A stretch of 64,000 bases of DNA, taken from positions 62,001-126,000 of the forward strand of contig NZ_JNWZ01000006.1 of assembly GCF_000716545.1 (NCBI RefSeq), in the 5' to 3' direction. Positions within the stretch are counted from its first letter, which is position 1. The number at the start of each line of letters is the position of its first letter. Made by a program: the position numbers and the translations under genes. The DNA comes from Kitasatospora phosalacinea. Lineage in GTDB: Bacteria > Actinomycetota > Actinomycetes > Streptomycetales > Streptomycetaceae. The notes under the pieces are model-generated. The model saw only the letters and a program-made list of their open reading frames with translations. It was not told the origin of the DNA and made no database searches. Below, in pieces: positions 25,711-34,621 of the stretch.

Positions 25711-26016
25711 TCAGGCCAGGCCGAGGGACTCCCCCGCGCCCAGCGTCCGGTGCTCCACGCCGCCGGTGCCGGGGCCCTGCGGGCCGGGCAGCCGCCCGTG
25801 GATCGCCTGCCCGGCCTCGCTGAGCGTCGCCTCGTGGATCGCCACCGCCTCCCGGGGCCGGGCGTCGCGCAGGTGGTCGGCGTGCTCGCGGGTGATCAGC
25901 AGGGCGCTCACGCCCGCCACCACCTCCGGGGCGCCGAACATGCCGGGGTCGATCAGCACCGCCCCCTCGGCGTGCTCGATCCGGACGCAGGCGTGGCCGA
26001 ACTCCGTCAGTCGCAT
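25711..26016 (-). pseudogene. Truncated MBL-fold metallohydrolase remnant
   Basis: The 101-aa product begins like a full MBL-fold hydrolase of about 210 residues: MRLTEFGHACVRIEHAEGAVLIDPG. The metal motif HxHxDH is altered to R-E-H-A-D-H (LLITREHADH), losing the first histidine. Immediately afterwards the sequence degenerates, and the rest of the fold (further His and Asp ligands) is missing. This looks like a decayed gene with an internal deletion. A short functional derivative cannot be excluded. It lies 22 bp downstream of the third MMPL gene. Confidence 0.6.
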
Positions 26017-26038
26017 GCGGCCCGGCGTACGACCGGGC

Positions 26039-28243
26039 CTACGGCGCGCCCACCAGGCCGCGCGGTTTCACCAGGCGCGGCACGGGCAGCACCACCGGGC
26101 GCAGCGGCGGCAGTTCGACGTGCTCGTGCAGGCCGATGACCCGGTGCAGGCGGCGCAGCGGGGCGGGCGCCCACCAGTTGAGGCGGCCGAACAGCGTCAT
26201 GGTGGCGGGCACCAGCAGGGTGCGGACCAGGGTGGCGTCCACGGCGACGGCCACGGCCAGCGCGATGCCCATCTGCTTGACCATGAGCATCTGCCCGGCG
26301 GCGAACCCGGCGAACACGATCACCATCAGCAGCCCGGCCGAGGTGATGATCCGGCCGCTGCGCTGCAGGCCGAGCTCCACCGACTTCGCGCAGTCGTACC
26401 CCTGGTCGTGCAGCTCCTTGATCCGCGAGAGCAGGAAGACCTCGTAGTCCATCGACAGCCCGAACGCGAAGGCGAACACCAGCACCGGGATCACCGTCTC
26501 CAGGCCGCCGGTCGGCGTGAACCCGAGCAGCGAGCTGAAGTACCCGTGCTGGAACACCAGGGTCAGCGCGCCCAGCGACGCCCCCAGCGACAGCACGTTC
26601 ATCAGCAGCGCCTTGACCGGCAGCACCACCGAGCCGGTCATCATGAACAGCAGCACCAGCGTCCCGGCCGCGACCAGGCCCAGCGCCCACGGGCCGCGCG
26701 AGCCGATCTCGTGCTGGAAGTCCACCAGCGAGGCCGCGTCGCCCGTCACGTACGTGTCCAGCCCGCCGCGCTCCGCGCGCAGCTCGCCGACCACCCGCTT
26801 GGCCTCGGCGCCCTGCGGGTCGCCGTTGACCAGCACGTCCACGGTCTGCACGCCGTCCGAGACCGGCGTCACCGCCCGGACGCCCGCCACGCCCGGCAGC
26901 TCGGAGACGACCCGGTCCGCGTAGTCCCGCGCCTGCTGCTGCGACCCCTCGACGACCACCTGCACGGCCGCCGGGGCCTGGTCCGGGAAGCGCGCCCCGA
27001 CGGACTCGGCGACCTGCCGGGACGAGAAGCTCTTCGGCAGCACGTCGGCGCCCGAGTTGCGGAACTCCGAGCCCAGGAACGGCGCGCCCGCCGCCAGCAG
27101 CAGCGCCACGCAGGCCAGCATCACCGGGACCGCCCGGCGCTGCACCCGGCGCACCGTCCGGGAGAAGAAGCCCTCGTCCGGGACGGGCGCGGTCGGCGCC
27201 TTGATCTTCGCGCCCATGAAGCCCAGCAGCGCCGGCACCAGCGTCAGCGCCGCCGCCACCGCGATCACCACCACGCTGACGCCCGCCACCGCGACCGCCC
27301 GGAACACCGGGCTGGTGAACACGAACAGCCCGCTCAGCGCGACCGCCACCGTCAGCCCCGAGAACGCCACCGTCCGGCCGGCGGTGGCCGCCGTCCGCTC
27401 CACCGCCTGCGCGGTGTCCGCGCCGTGGCCGCGCTCCTCCCGGAACCGGTTCACCATCAGCAGCGCGTAGTCGATCGACAGGCCCAGGCCCAGGACGGTG
27501 GCGATCGGCAGGACGGAGGTGTCGATGTCCATCAGCTTGCTGAACCCGAACATCGCCAGCAGCGCGCCGCCCACCGAGGCGATCGCCCCGATGCCCGGCA
27601 GACCCGCCGCGGCCAGCCCGCCGAACACCAGCACCATCACGACCAGCGTCAACGGCAGCGTGACGATCTCGCCGAACCGGGTGTCCTTCGCGGTCTGGTC
27701 CTTGACCTCCTGCTGCAGCACCAGGTCGCCGCCGACCACGGTGTGCGCGCCGTCCGCGTCGATCTTCCCCAGCCGGTCGGTGACGGCCGCGAGCTGCTTG
27801 GCCGTCGACCCGTCCGCCATCCGCACGCTCACCAGCGACGCCTTGCCGTCGCTCGCGGTCAGCCGCCCGCCGGTGGAGTACGTGTCCGCCACCGAGACCA
27901 CGCCCGGCAGCTTCGTCACCTCCGCGCTCGCCCGCTCGACCGCCGCCTTCACGCCTTCGGCACCGACGGCGGGCCCGTCCACCACGGCGGTCACGGTGCC
28001 CTGCACCGGGTCGGCCGCCTGCACGACGGCCGTCCCCTTCGCCGACTCCGACCCCCCGCCGCCCGTCCCGGCCACCGAGCCCTCGAACACCCGCCCGCCG
28101 ATCACCACCCCCACCACGAGCACCAGCGCCCAGAACGCCAGCACCCAACGCCGGTGCCGGAAACACACTCGCCCCAGAGCGGCCAACCGGCCGGGAACCT
28201 GGGAAACCTGGACCTCTGCTGCGGTGGAGCGAGAGCTGCGCAT
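26039..28243 (-). CDS. MMPL-family membrane transporter, third copy
   Basis: A 734-aa RND/MmpL transporter with a single first helix (RRWVLAFWALVLVVGVVIGG). The large outer loop begins TVVQAADPVQGTVTAVVDGP. Signatures are VLGLGLSIDYALLMVNRFREERGHG and FAFAFGLSMDYEVFLLSRIKELHDQG in the two halves, with the proton-relay Asp-Tyr pairs. ATG 28243 (MRSSRSTAAE) is preferred because GAAAGG precedes it; an in-frame TTG at 28273 is the alternative. The promoter region has a palindrome GATGAG-C-CTCATC at 28311-28323. The substrate is unknown. Confidence 0.9.
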   Translation of the reverse strand: MRSSRSTAAEVQVSQVPGRLAALGRVCFRHRRWVLAFWALVLVVGVVIGGRVFEGSVAGTGGGGSESAKGTAVVQAADPVQGTVTAVVDGPAVGAEGVKAAVERASAEVTKLPGVVSVADTYSTGGRLTASDGKASLVSVRMADGSTAKQLAAVTDRLGKIDADGAHTVVGGDLVLQQEVKDQTAKDTRFGEIVTLPLTLVVMVLVFGGLAAAGLPGIGAIASVGGALLAMFGFSKLMDIDTSVLPIATVLGLGLSIDYALLMVNRFREERGHGADTAQAVERTAATAGRTVAFSGLTVAVALSGLFVFTSPVFRAVAVAGVSVVVIAVAAALTLVPALLGFMGAKIKAPTAPVPDEGFFSRTVRRVQRRAVPVMLACVALLLAAGAPFLGSEFRNSGADVLPKSFSSRQVAESVGARFPDQAPAAVQVVVEGSQQQARDYADRVVSELPGVAGVRAVTPVSDGVQTVDVLVNGDPQGAEAKRVVGELRAERGGLDTYVTGDAASLVDFQHEIGSRGPWALGLVAAGTLVLLFMMTGSVVLPVKALLMNVLSLGASLGALTLVFQHGYFSSLLGFTPTGGLETVIPVLVFAFAFGLSMDYEVFLLSRIKELHDQGYDCAKSVELGLQRSGRIITSAGLLMVIVFAGFAAGQMLMVKQMGIALAVAVAVDATLVRTLLVPATMTLFGRLNWWAPAPLRRLHRVIGLHEHVELPPLRPVVLPVPRLVKPRGLVGAP

Positions 28244-28310
28244 GCGGGGAGCCTTTCGGACAAGTCCCATCAATGTATGCGCGAGCGCGCGATTCCTCCT
28301 ATAGGCGGAC

Positions 28311-28323
28311 GATGAGCCTCATC
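28311..28323. promoter_or_regulatory. Small palindrome upstream of the third MMPL gene
   Basis: GATGAG and CTCATC are separated by one base, 68 bases before the chosen start. It could be a repressor site, but it is short. Confidence 0.25.
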
Positions 28324-28403
28324 TCACAATTCCCTTCATATAAAAGCCACTTAAGCTCCACCTCACCCACCCATCCGCGCGCGCCGCGAAGGTGGACGGG
28401 CAG

Positions 28404-28457
28404 CAAAAAACAGCGACCCCCCGTTCCAGGGAAACCCTGGAACGGGGGGTCGCTGTT
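28404..28457 (-). terminator. Canonical Rho-independent terminator of rpsA
   Basis: Perfect 23-bp arms at 28409-28431 and 28435-28457 surround an AAA loop. On the minus strand the stem is followed by a run of six T (28410-28405). It is the best textbook terminator in the window, 34 bases past the rpsA stop. Confidence 0.95.
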
Positions 28458-28490
28458 CAGTCAGCTAGGCAGCTGCCGAAGCGCGGTGCT

Positions 28491-29984
28491 TCAGCTCTGG
28501 CCGCCGGCCAGCTTCTCGCGGAGCGCGGCCAGGGCCTCGTCCGAGGCGAGCGCGCCGGAGCCCTCGTCGCTGCTGGAGGAGTACGAACCGCCGCCACCGG
28601 AGACGGGGGCCTCCTCGCCGGCCTCGGCGGCGGCAGCCGCGTCGGCCTCGCGGGACTTGATGACCTGGGCCTGGTGCTGCTCGAAGCGGGCCTGGGCCTC
28701 GGCGTACTGCCGCTCCCACTCCTCGCGCTGCTTCTCGAAGCCGGGCAGCCAGTCGTTCGCCTCGGGGTCGAAGCCCTCCGGGTAGATGTAGTTGCCCTGG
28801 TCGTCGTAGGACGCGGCCATGCCGTACAGGGTCGGGTCGAACTCGACCGACGCCGGGTCGGCACCGAGGGACTCGTTGGCCTGCTTCAGCGAGAGGCTGA
28901 TGCGGCGGCGCTCGAGGTCGATGTCGATGACCTTGACGAAGATCTCGTCGCCGACCTGGACGACCTGCTCCGGGATCTCGACGTGGCGCTCGGCCAGCTC
29001 GGAGATGTGGACCAGGCCCTCGATGCCCTCGTCCACGCGGACGAACGCACCGAACGGAACCAGCTTGGTGACCTTACCCGGGACGACCTGCGAGATCTGG
29101 TGCGTCCGGGCGAACTGCTGCCACGGGTCCTCCTGGGTCGCCTTCAGCGACAGGGAGACGCGCTCGCGGTCCATGTCCACGTCGAGGACCTCGACGGTGA
29201 CCTCCTGGCCGACCTCGACAACCTCGTTCGGGTGGTCGATGTGCTTCCAGGACAGCTCGGAGACGTGCACCAGACCGTCGACGCCGCCGAGGTCGACGAA
29301 CGCACCGAAGTTGACGATCGAGGAGACGACGCCGGAGCGCACCTGGCCCTTCTGCAGGGTGGTGAGGAAGGTCTGGCGGACCTCGCTCTGGGTCTGCTCC
29401 AGCCAGGCGCGGCGGGACAGGACCACGTTGTTGCGGTTCTTGTCCAGCTCGATGATCTTCGCCTCGAGCTCCTTGCCCACGTAGGGCTGGAGGTCGCGGA
29501 CGCGGCGCATCTCGACCAGCGAGGCCGGGAGGAAGCCGCGGAGGCCGATGTCGAGGATGAGACCACCCTTGACGACCTCGATGACGGTACCGGTGACGAT
29601 GCCGTCCTCTTCCTTGATCTTCTCGATCGTGCCCCAGGCGCGCTCGTACTGCGCGCGCTTCTTGGACAGGATCAGGCGACCCTCCTTGTCCTCCTTCTGG
29701 AGAACCAGGGCCTCGATGTTGTCGCCGACGGAGACAACCTCGTGGGGGTCGACGTCGTGCTTGATCGAGAGCTCGCGGGACGGGATGACACCCTCGGTCT
29801 TGTAACCGATGTCGAGGAGCACCTCGTCACGGTCGACCTTCACGATGACGCCCTCAACGATGTCGCCGTCGTTGAAGTACTTGATGGTCTCGTCGATCGC
29901 GGCGAGGAACGCGTCCGCGTCGCCGATGTCGTTGACCGCAACCTGCGGGGTGGTGCTGACAGAGGTGTCGGTGGGGCTCGTCAT
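28491..29984 (-). CDS. rpsA: 30S ribosomal protein S1
   Basis: A 497-aa ribosomal protein that binds mRNA on the small subunit. Four S1 (OB-fold) repeats are visible: GDIVEGVIVKVDRDEVLLDIG, GTVIEVVKGGLILDIGLRG, GQVRSGVVSSIVNFGAFVDLGG and GKVTKLVPFGAFVRVDEGIEG. The last two are each followed by a VHVSEL or VHISEL core. Four rather than six repeats is normal in actinobacteria. The C-terminal tail is Gly/Ser/Glu-rich. The frame runs to 30197, but ATG 29984 (MTSPTDTSVST) is the conserved start. The promoter and terminator are both clear. Confidence 0.98.
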   Translation of the reverse strand: MTSPTDTSVSTTPQVAVNDIGDADAFLAAIDETIKYFNDGDIVEGVIVKVDRDEVLLDIGYKTEGVIPSRELSIKHDVDPHEVVSVGDNIEALVLQKEDKEGRLILSKKRAQYERAWGTIEKIKEEDGIVTGTVIEVVKGGLILDIGLRGFLPASLVEMRRVRDLQPYVGKELEAKIIELDKNRNNVVLSRRAWLEQTQSEVRQTFLTTLQKGQVRSGVVSSIVNFGAFVDLGGVDGLVHVSELSWKHIDHPNEVVEVGQEVTVEVLDVDMDRERVSLSLKATQEDPWQQFARTHQISQVVPGKVTKLVPFGAFVRVDEGIEGLVHISELAERHVEIPEQVVQVGDEIFVKVIDIDLERRRISLSLKQANESLGADPASVEFDPTLYGMAASYDDQGNYIYPEGFDPEANDWLPGFEKQREEWERQYAEAQARFEQHQAQVIKSREADAAAAAEAGEEAPVSGGGGSYSSSSDEGSGALASDEALAALREKLAGGQS

Positions 29985-30482
29985 TAGGAAAAGGGCTCCG
30001 GTACGGACATGAAGTCGTAGGTAATGCCACGCGGAGGGCCCTGATCGCTCCCACCGAAAGCCGTACAGGCCAGAAAACGGCCCACCGGAGGAACACCCGC
30101 AAACGACAGGGTCCCGGTGTCCGTCTGACGACCGTGGGGTCTTCGACAGATGCGAGCGCGACCTGCTCCGTCCGAGGCGCGCAGGCCCGCAGCGCAACTT
30201 GTAGCATACGGGGACACCCAGGCACGGTCAACGTCGAAGCCGACGAGACGGTGGAGGCCGGGACGGATCAGGCCATATCCTCCGATGGCGCGCCTGACGG
30301 CGGCTGGAGCACAGGCCCTACCCCGGATGCCACGGCCCGACCCGTCCCCGTACAGGTCCGGCTCCGCGGCAGCGGCGCTTCCGCAAGCCCATAGCCTACT
30401 TGACGTCCAGCCCCGGCTTGCGCCAGGGGCCCGCCCGCCCGGCCCCGGCCGGCCCTCCCCGATGCACCAGGTGACGGATTCC
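29985..30482. other. 498-bp divergent region, rpsA / methyltransferase
   Basis: It contains the rpsA promoter (30203-30231) and an rpsA leader of about 212 nt, long enough for feedback control by S1, which is known for this gene in other bacteria. No conserved structure is obvious by eye. The methyltransferase promoter is not identified. No gene is visible. Confidence 0.5.
30203..30231 (-). promoter_or_regulatory. rpsA promoter
   Basis: On the minus strand TTGACC (30231-30226) and TATGCT (30208-30203) are separated by exactly 17 bp, a strong housekeeping-type promoter. Predicted start near 30196. Confidence 0.8.
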
Positions 30483-31391
30483 ATGACCCACTCCACCCCC
30501 GGCGACGCCGAACCCCTCGACTACGACCCGGCCGGGTACGACGTCCCCTCCGCCCCCCTGCCGCCGGACGACGAGGGGGAGGACGGCGACGAGGCGCTGC
30601 GGCGGGAGGCCGGCGAGCGGGAGTCGAGCCGGGCCAGCCGGCACTGGTGGGACCGGAACGCGGACGACTACCAGGACGAGCACGGGGAGTTCCTCGGCGA
30701 CGACCGGTTCACCTGGTGCCCGGAGGGCGTCGACGAGGACGGGGCCCGGCTGCTCGGCGACCCGGCCGCGCTGAAGGGGGCGGACGTGCTGGAGATCGGC
30801 TCCGGCGCCGCGCAGTGCTCGCGCTGGCTGGCCGCGCGGGGCGCCCGCCCGGTCGCGCTGGACATCTCCTACCGGCAGTTGCAGCACTCCCGCCGGATCG
30901 ACCTGGGCCGCGGCCTGGAGCCCGTCGCGGTGGTGCAGGCGGACGCGGCGGTGCTGCCGTTCGCCGACGGCTCCTTCGACCACGCCTGCTCGGCGTACGG
31001 CGCGGTGCCGTTCAGCGCGGACACCGCCCGGCTGATGCGCGAGGTGCACCGGGTGCTGCGGCCCGGCGGGCGCTGGGTGTTCTCGGTGACCCACCCGATC
31101 CGCTGGGCGTTCCCGGACGAGCCCGGGGTGGAGGGCCTGACCGCCACCTCCTCGTACTTCGACCGCACCCCGTACGTCGAGCAGGACGAACAGGGCGTCG
31201 CCACCTACGTCGAGCACCACCGCACGATCGGCGACCGGGTGCGGGAGCTGGTCGCGGCCGGCTTCACGCTGCTCGACCTGGTGGAGCCGGAGTGGCCGGA
31301 GGGGCTGGAGCAGGAGTGGGGCGGCTGGAGCCCGCTGCGCGGCGAGCACATCCCCGGGACGGCGATCTTCGTCGCCCGCCGGAACGGCTGA
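30483..31391 (+). CDS. Class I SAM-dependent methyltransferase
   Basis: A 302-aa methyltransferase. The first 55 residues are acidic and probably flexible. Motif I is VLEIGSGAAQCSRWLAARGARPVALDISYRQL, the post-II region is VQADAAVLPFADGSFDHACSAYGAVPF, and VHRVLRPGGRWVFSVTHPIRW follows. The substrate is unknown; it resembles UbiE/Methyltransf_11 types. ATG 30483 is chosen over 30462 because AGGTGA lies 8 bases before it. The stop is only 5 bp before hrpB, so they are one operon. Confidence 0.9.
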   Translation: MTHSTPGDAEPLDYDPAGYDVPSAPLPPDDEGEDGDEALRREAGERESSRASRHWWDRNADDYQDEHGEFLGDDRFTWCPEGVDEDGARLLGDPAALKGADVLEIGSGAAQCSRWLAARGARPVALDISYRQLQHSRRIDLGRGLEPVAVVQADAAVLPFADGSFDHACSAYGAVPFSADTARLMREVHRVLRPGGRWVFSVTHPIRWAFPDEPGVEGLTATSSYFDRTPYVEQDEQGVATYVEHHRTIGDRVRELVAAGFTLLDLVEPEWPEGLEQEWGGWSPLRGEHIPGTAIFVARRNG

Positions 31392-31396
31392 GCGCG

Positions 31397-33913
31397 GTGC
31401 GGCCCGGGGGGCTCGACCTGCCCGTCGCCGCGGCCCTCCCCGAGCTGGCCGCCGCGCTGGACCGGCACGGCGCGGCGGTGCTGTCCGCGCCGCCCGGCAC
31501 CGGCAAGACCACCCTGGTGCCGCTCGCCCTGGCCGGTCTGCTCGGGGACGGGCCGGCCGCGCCGCCGCGCCGGGTGCTGGTCGCCGAGCCGCGCCGGCTC
31601 GCGGTGCGGGCGGCGGCCCGGCGGATGGCCTGGCTGCTGGACGAACCGGTCGGCGCCTCGGTCGGGTTCACCGTCCGCGGCGAGCGCCGGGCCGGGCCCG
31701 GCACCCGGGCCGAGGTGGTCACCACCGGCGTCCTGCTGCAGCGCCTGCAGCGCGACCCGGAACTGCCCGGCGTGGACGCGGTGGTGCTCGACGAGTGCCA
31801 CGAACGGCACCTGGACGCCGACACCGCGCTCGCCTTCCTGCTCGACGTCCGGGCCGCGCTGCGCCCCGAACTGCGCCTGCTGCTGGCCTCCGCGACCGCC
31901 GACACCGCCGCCTGGGCCGAACTGCTGGACGGCGCGCCCGTGGTGGCCGCCGAGGGCGTCTCGCACCCGGTGGAGACGGTCTGGGCCCCGCCGCCGACCG
32001 CCGTCCGCCCGCCGCACGGGACGCGGGTCGACCCGGCGCTGCTGTCGCACGTCGCGGCGGCGGTCCGCCGGGCGCTGGCCGAGCGGGACGGCGACGTGCT
32101 GTGCTTCCTGCCCGGCGTGGGCGAGATCGCCCGGGTGGCCGGGCAGCTGACCGGGATCGACGTCCTCCAGCTGCACGGGCGGGCGCCGCAGGCCGTGCAG
32201 GACGCGGCGCTGAGCCCCGGCGGGCGGCGGCGGGTGGTGCTGGCCACCTCGGTCGCCGAGTCCTCGCTGACCGTCCCCGGCGTCCGGGTCGTGGTCGACT
32301 CCGGGCTGACCAGGGAGCCGCGCACCGACCACGCCCGCGGCCTGTCCGGGCTGGTCACCGTCCGCACCTCGCTGGCCGCCGCCCGGCAGCGCGCCGGACG
32401 CGCCGGACGCGAGGCCCCCGGCACCGTCTACCGCTGCTGGTCGGAGGCCGAGGACGCCCGCGCCGCCCGCTTCCCCACTCCCGAGATCGCCCTCGCCGAC
32501 CTCACCCCCTTCGCCCTCCAGGCCGCCTGCTGGGGCGACCCCGACGCCACCGGCCTCACCCTCCCCGACCCGCCGCCGGCCGGCGCGATGGCCGCCGCCC
32601 GCGACGTCCTGCGCGCCCTCGCCGCCGTCGGCCCCGACGGCCGCCCCACCGACCGCGGCCGCGCCATCGCCCGCACCGGCCTGCACCCCCGCCTCGCCCG
32701 GGCCCTGCTCGACGGCGCCCCCGCCGTCGGCGCCCGCCGCGCCGCCGAACTCGTCGCCCTGCTCTCCGAGGAGCCTCCGCGCGCCCTCGGCGACGACCTG
32801 GCCGGGATCCACCGCGACGTCCGCCGCTCCACCGAGCCGTACGCCCACCGCTGGCGGGAGGAGACCCGCCGGCTGGAACGCGCGCTGGCCGACGCGCCCT
32901 CCGCGCCCTCGGGCCTCCCCGACGCCGTCGCCGCCGGGCTGGTGGTCGGGCTGGCGTACCCGGAGCGGGTGGCGCGGACCCGGGAGGGCGGGGACGGCGC
33001 GTACCTGATGGCGTCCGGGACGGCGGCGCGGCTGGCCGCCGGGACGCGGCTGCCGTCCGGCGGCTGGCTGGCCGTCGCGGTGGCGGACCGGCCCGCCGGG
33101 TCGCCGTCGGCGCGGGTGCTGCGGGCGGTGGCGGTGGACGAGGCGACGGCCAGGCGGGCGGCCGCGCCGCTGCTGGCGGCCCGCGAGGAGGTGCGCTGGT
33201 CGGTAAGGCAGCGGGAGGTGGCCTCCCGCCGGGTGGAGGCGCTGGGGGCGATCGAGCTGGCCGCCGCGCCGCTGCCGGCGCCCGACCCGGCGCTGCTGCG
33301 GGCCGCGCTGCTGGACGGCCTCGAACGGGAGGGCGTCTCCGCGCTGCTGCGCTGGCCGCCGGCCGCGAGCGGGCTGCGCGAACGGCTCGCCTTCCTGCAC
33401 CGGGCGATCGGCGAGCCGTGGCCGGACGTCACGGACGACGCGCTGCTGGCCGCCGCCGGGCGGTGGCTGGAGCCGGAGCTGTCCCGGGCCCGGCGCCGCG
33501 CCGACCTGGAGCGGATCGACACCGCGGCCGCGCTGCAGCGCCTGCTGCCCTGGGCGGGCGGCCAGGCCGGACGGCTGGACGAGCTGGCGCCGGAGCGGAT
33601 CACCGTCCCCAGCGGCAGCCGGATCCGGGTCGACTACGCGTCCGACCCCGAACGCCCGGTCCTGGCCGTCAAGTTGCAGGAGCTGTTCGGTTGGGGGGCG
33701 GCGCCCGCCCTGGCCGGGGGCCGCGTCCCGCTCACCGTCCACCTGCTCTCCCCCGCGGGCCGCCCGGCCGCCGTCACCGGCGACCTCGCCGCGTTCTGGC
33801 GCACCGGCTACCCGGCCGTCCGCGCCGACCTCCGCGGCCGCTACCCCCGCCACCCCTGGCCCGAGGACCCCACCACGGCGGAGGCCACCCGCCGCGCCAA
33901 CCCGCGCAAGTGA
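31397..33913 (+). CDS. hrpB: ATP-dependent helicase HrpB
   Basis: An 838-aa DEAH/RHA-type helicase. Walker A is APPGTGKTT (31-39), the DExH box is DECH (132-135), and the SAT motif is ASAT. The helicase-C end RAGRAGREAPGTVYRCW follows. The helicase-associated domain and the HrpB C-terminal region (about 560-838, ending with LFGWGAAPALAGGRVPLTVHLLSPAGRPAAVTGDLAAFW) are complete. The cellular role of HrpB is not well defined. It starts at GTG 31397, immediately after the methyltransferase. Confidence 0.94.
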   Translation: MRPGGLDLPVAAALPELAAALDRHGAAVLSAPPGTGKTTLVPLALAGLLGDGPAAPPRRVLVAEPRRLAVRAAARRMAWLLDEPVGASVGFTVRGERRAGPGTRAEVVTTGVLLQRLQRDPELPGVDAVVLDECHERHLDADTALAFLLDVRAALRPELRLLLASATADTAAWAELLDGAPVVAAEGVSHPVETVWAPPPTAVRPPHGTRVDPALLSHVAAAVRRALAERDGDVLCFLPGVGEIARVAGQLTGIDVLQLHGRAPQAVQDAALSPGGRRRVVLATSVAESSLTVPGVRVVVDSGLTREPRTDHARGLSGLVTVRTSLAAARQRAGRAGREAPGTVYRCWSEAEDARAARFPTPEIALADLTPFALQAACWGDPDATGLTLPDPPPAGAMAAARDVLRALAAVGPDGRPTDRGRAIARTGLHPRLARALLDGAPAVGARRAAELVALLSEEPPRALGDDLAGIHRDVRRSTEPYAHRWREETRRLERALADAPSAPSGLPDAVAAGLVVGLAYPERVARTREGGDGAYLMASGTAARLAAGTRLPSGGWLAVAVADRPAGSPSARVLRAVAVDEATARRAAAPLLAAREEVRWSVRQREVASRRVEALGAIELAAAPLPAPDPALLRAALLDGLEREGVSALLRWPPAASGLRERLAFLHRAIGEPWPDVTDDALLAAAGRWLEPELSRARRRADLERIDTAAALQRLLPWAGGQAGRLDELAPERITVPSGSRIRVDYASDPERPVLAVKLQELFGWGAAPALAGGRVPLTVHLLSPAGRPAAVTGDLAAFWRTGYPAVRADLRGRYPRHPWPEDPTTAEATRRANPRK

Positions 33914-33937
33914 CGCCGCGCCGCCCGGCACCGCCCG

Positions 33938-33970
33938 CCCGCCCGCGCACGCCCAGCGGGGGTGGGCGGG
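33938..33970. terminator. Possible terminator between hrpB and GNAT gene
   Basis: Arms CCCGCCC (33938-33944) and GGGCGGG (33964-33970) pair around a 19-nt loop. The pure G/C composition makes several alternative pairings possible. Confidence 0.4.
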
Positions 33971-33989
33971 ACGGAGCGGGGCGGGGCCG

Positions 33990-34568
33990 TCAGGCCCAGT
34001 CCTGGGCCAGGACCGCCATGTCGATGTCGTCGATCCACTCGTCCCCGTGGCGCAGCACCTGGCGCCGCACCCCCTCGACCTGGAAGCCGGCCTTCTCGTA
34101 GGCGCGTCGGCCCCGGCCGTTGAAGGCGTAGACGGAGAGCGAGACCCGGTTGAGGCCGAGGGCGCGGATCGCGTGGTCGGTGAGGAGGCGGACGGCTTCG
34201 GTGCCGAGGCCGCGGTCGCGGCCGTCGGGGCCGATGGCGATGCGGAGGTTGCAGGCGCGGTTGGGTTCGTCCCACTCGTTGAGGACGATCTCGCCGACGC
34301 CGCGGCCGGTGGCGCGGTCGACGACGATCAGGTCGAGGCGGTCGGTCCGGTCGTTGCGGGTGGTGTACCAGTCGACGACGCGGCGTTCCGTCGCCTCGTC
34401 CCACTCGGGTGGTTCGGGGGTGTGGGAGGCGGAGGTGTAGCGGAGCACGTCCGGGTCGTTGATCATGACGCGGAGCATGGGGAGGTCCTCCTGGGGCCGG
34501 ACGGGGCGCAGGAGGACCTTCTCGCCCACCAGGGTGGGCTTGTCGGCGAAGGTCGTGGAAGCGGGCAT
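33990..34568 (-). CDS. GNAT-family N-acetyltransferase
   Basis: A 192-aa acetyltransferase similar to the RimJ/RimL type, using acetyl-CoA. The start EKVLLRPVRPQEDLPMLRVMINDPDVLRY is typical, the acetyl-CoA loop is GPDGRDRGLGTEAVRLLTDHAI, and the end is LSVYAFNGRGRRAYEKAGFQVEGVRRQVLRHGDEWID. The acceptor is unknown. ATG 34568. It follows polA by 53 bp on the same strand and may be co-transcribed. Confidence 0.92.
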   Translation of the reverse strand: MPASTTFADKPTLVGEKVLLRPVRPQEDLPMLRVMINDPDVLRYTSASHTPEPPEWDEATERRVVDWYTTRNDRTDRLDLIVVDRATGRGVGEIVLNEWDEPNRACNLRIAIGPDGRDRGLGTEAVRLLTDHAIRALGLNRVSLSVYAFNGRGRRAYEKAGFQVEGVRRQVLRHGDEWIDDIDMAVLAQDWA

Positions 34569-34621
34569 CCGGCCAGTCTGGAAGGACCGGCCGGACGCCC
34601 GCAAACCGTTTGGCGCACCGT

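Noticed and set aside
28244..28273. Longer N-terminus for the third MMPL protein from TTG 28273
   Set aside because: Its AGGAGG is too far upstream (about 20 nt), while ATG 28243 has a suitably spaced GAAAGG.
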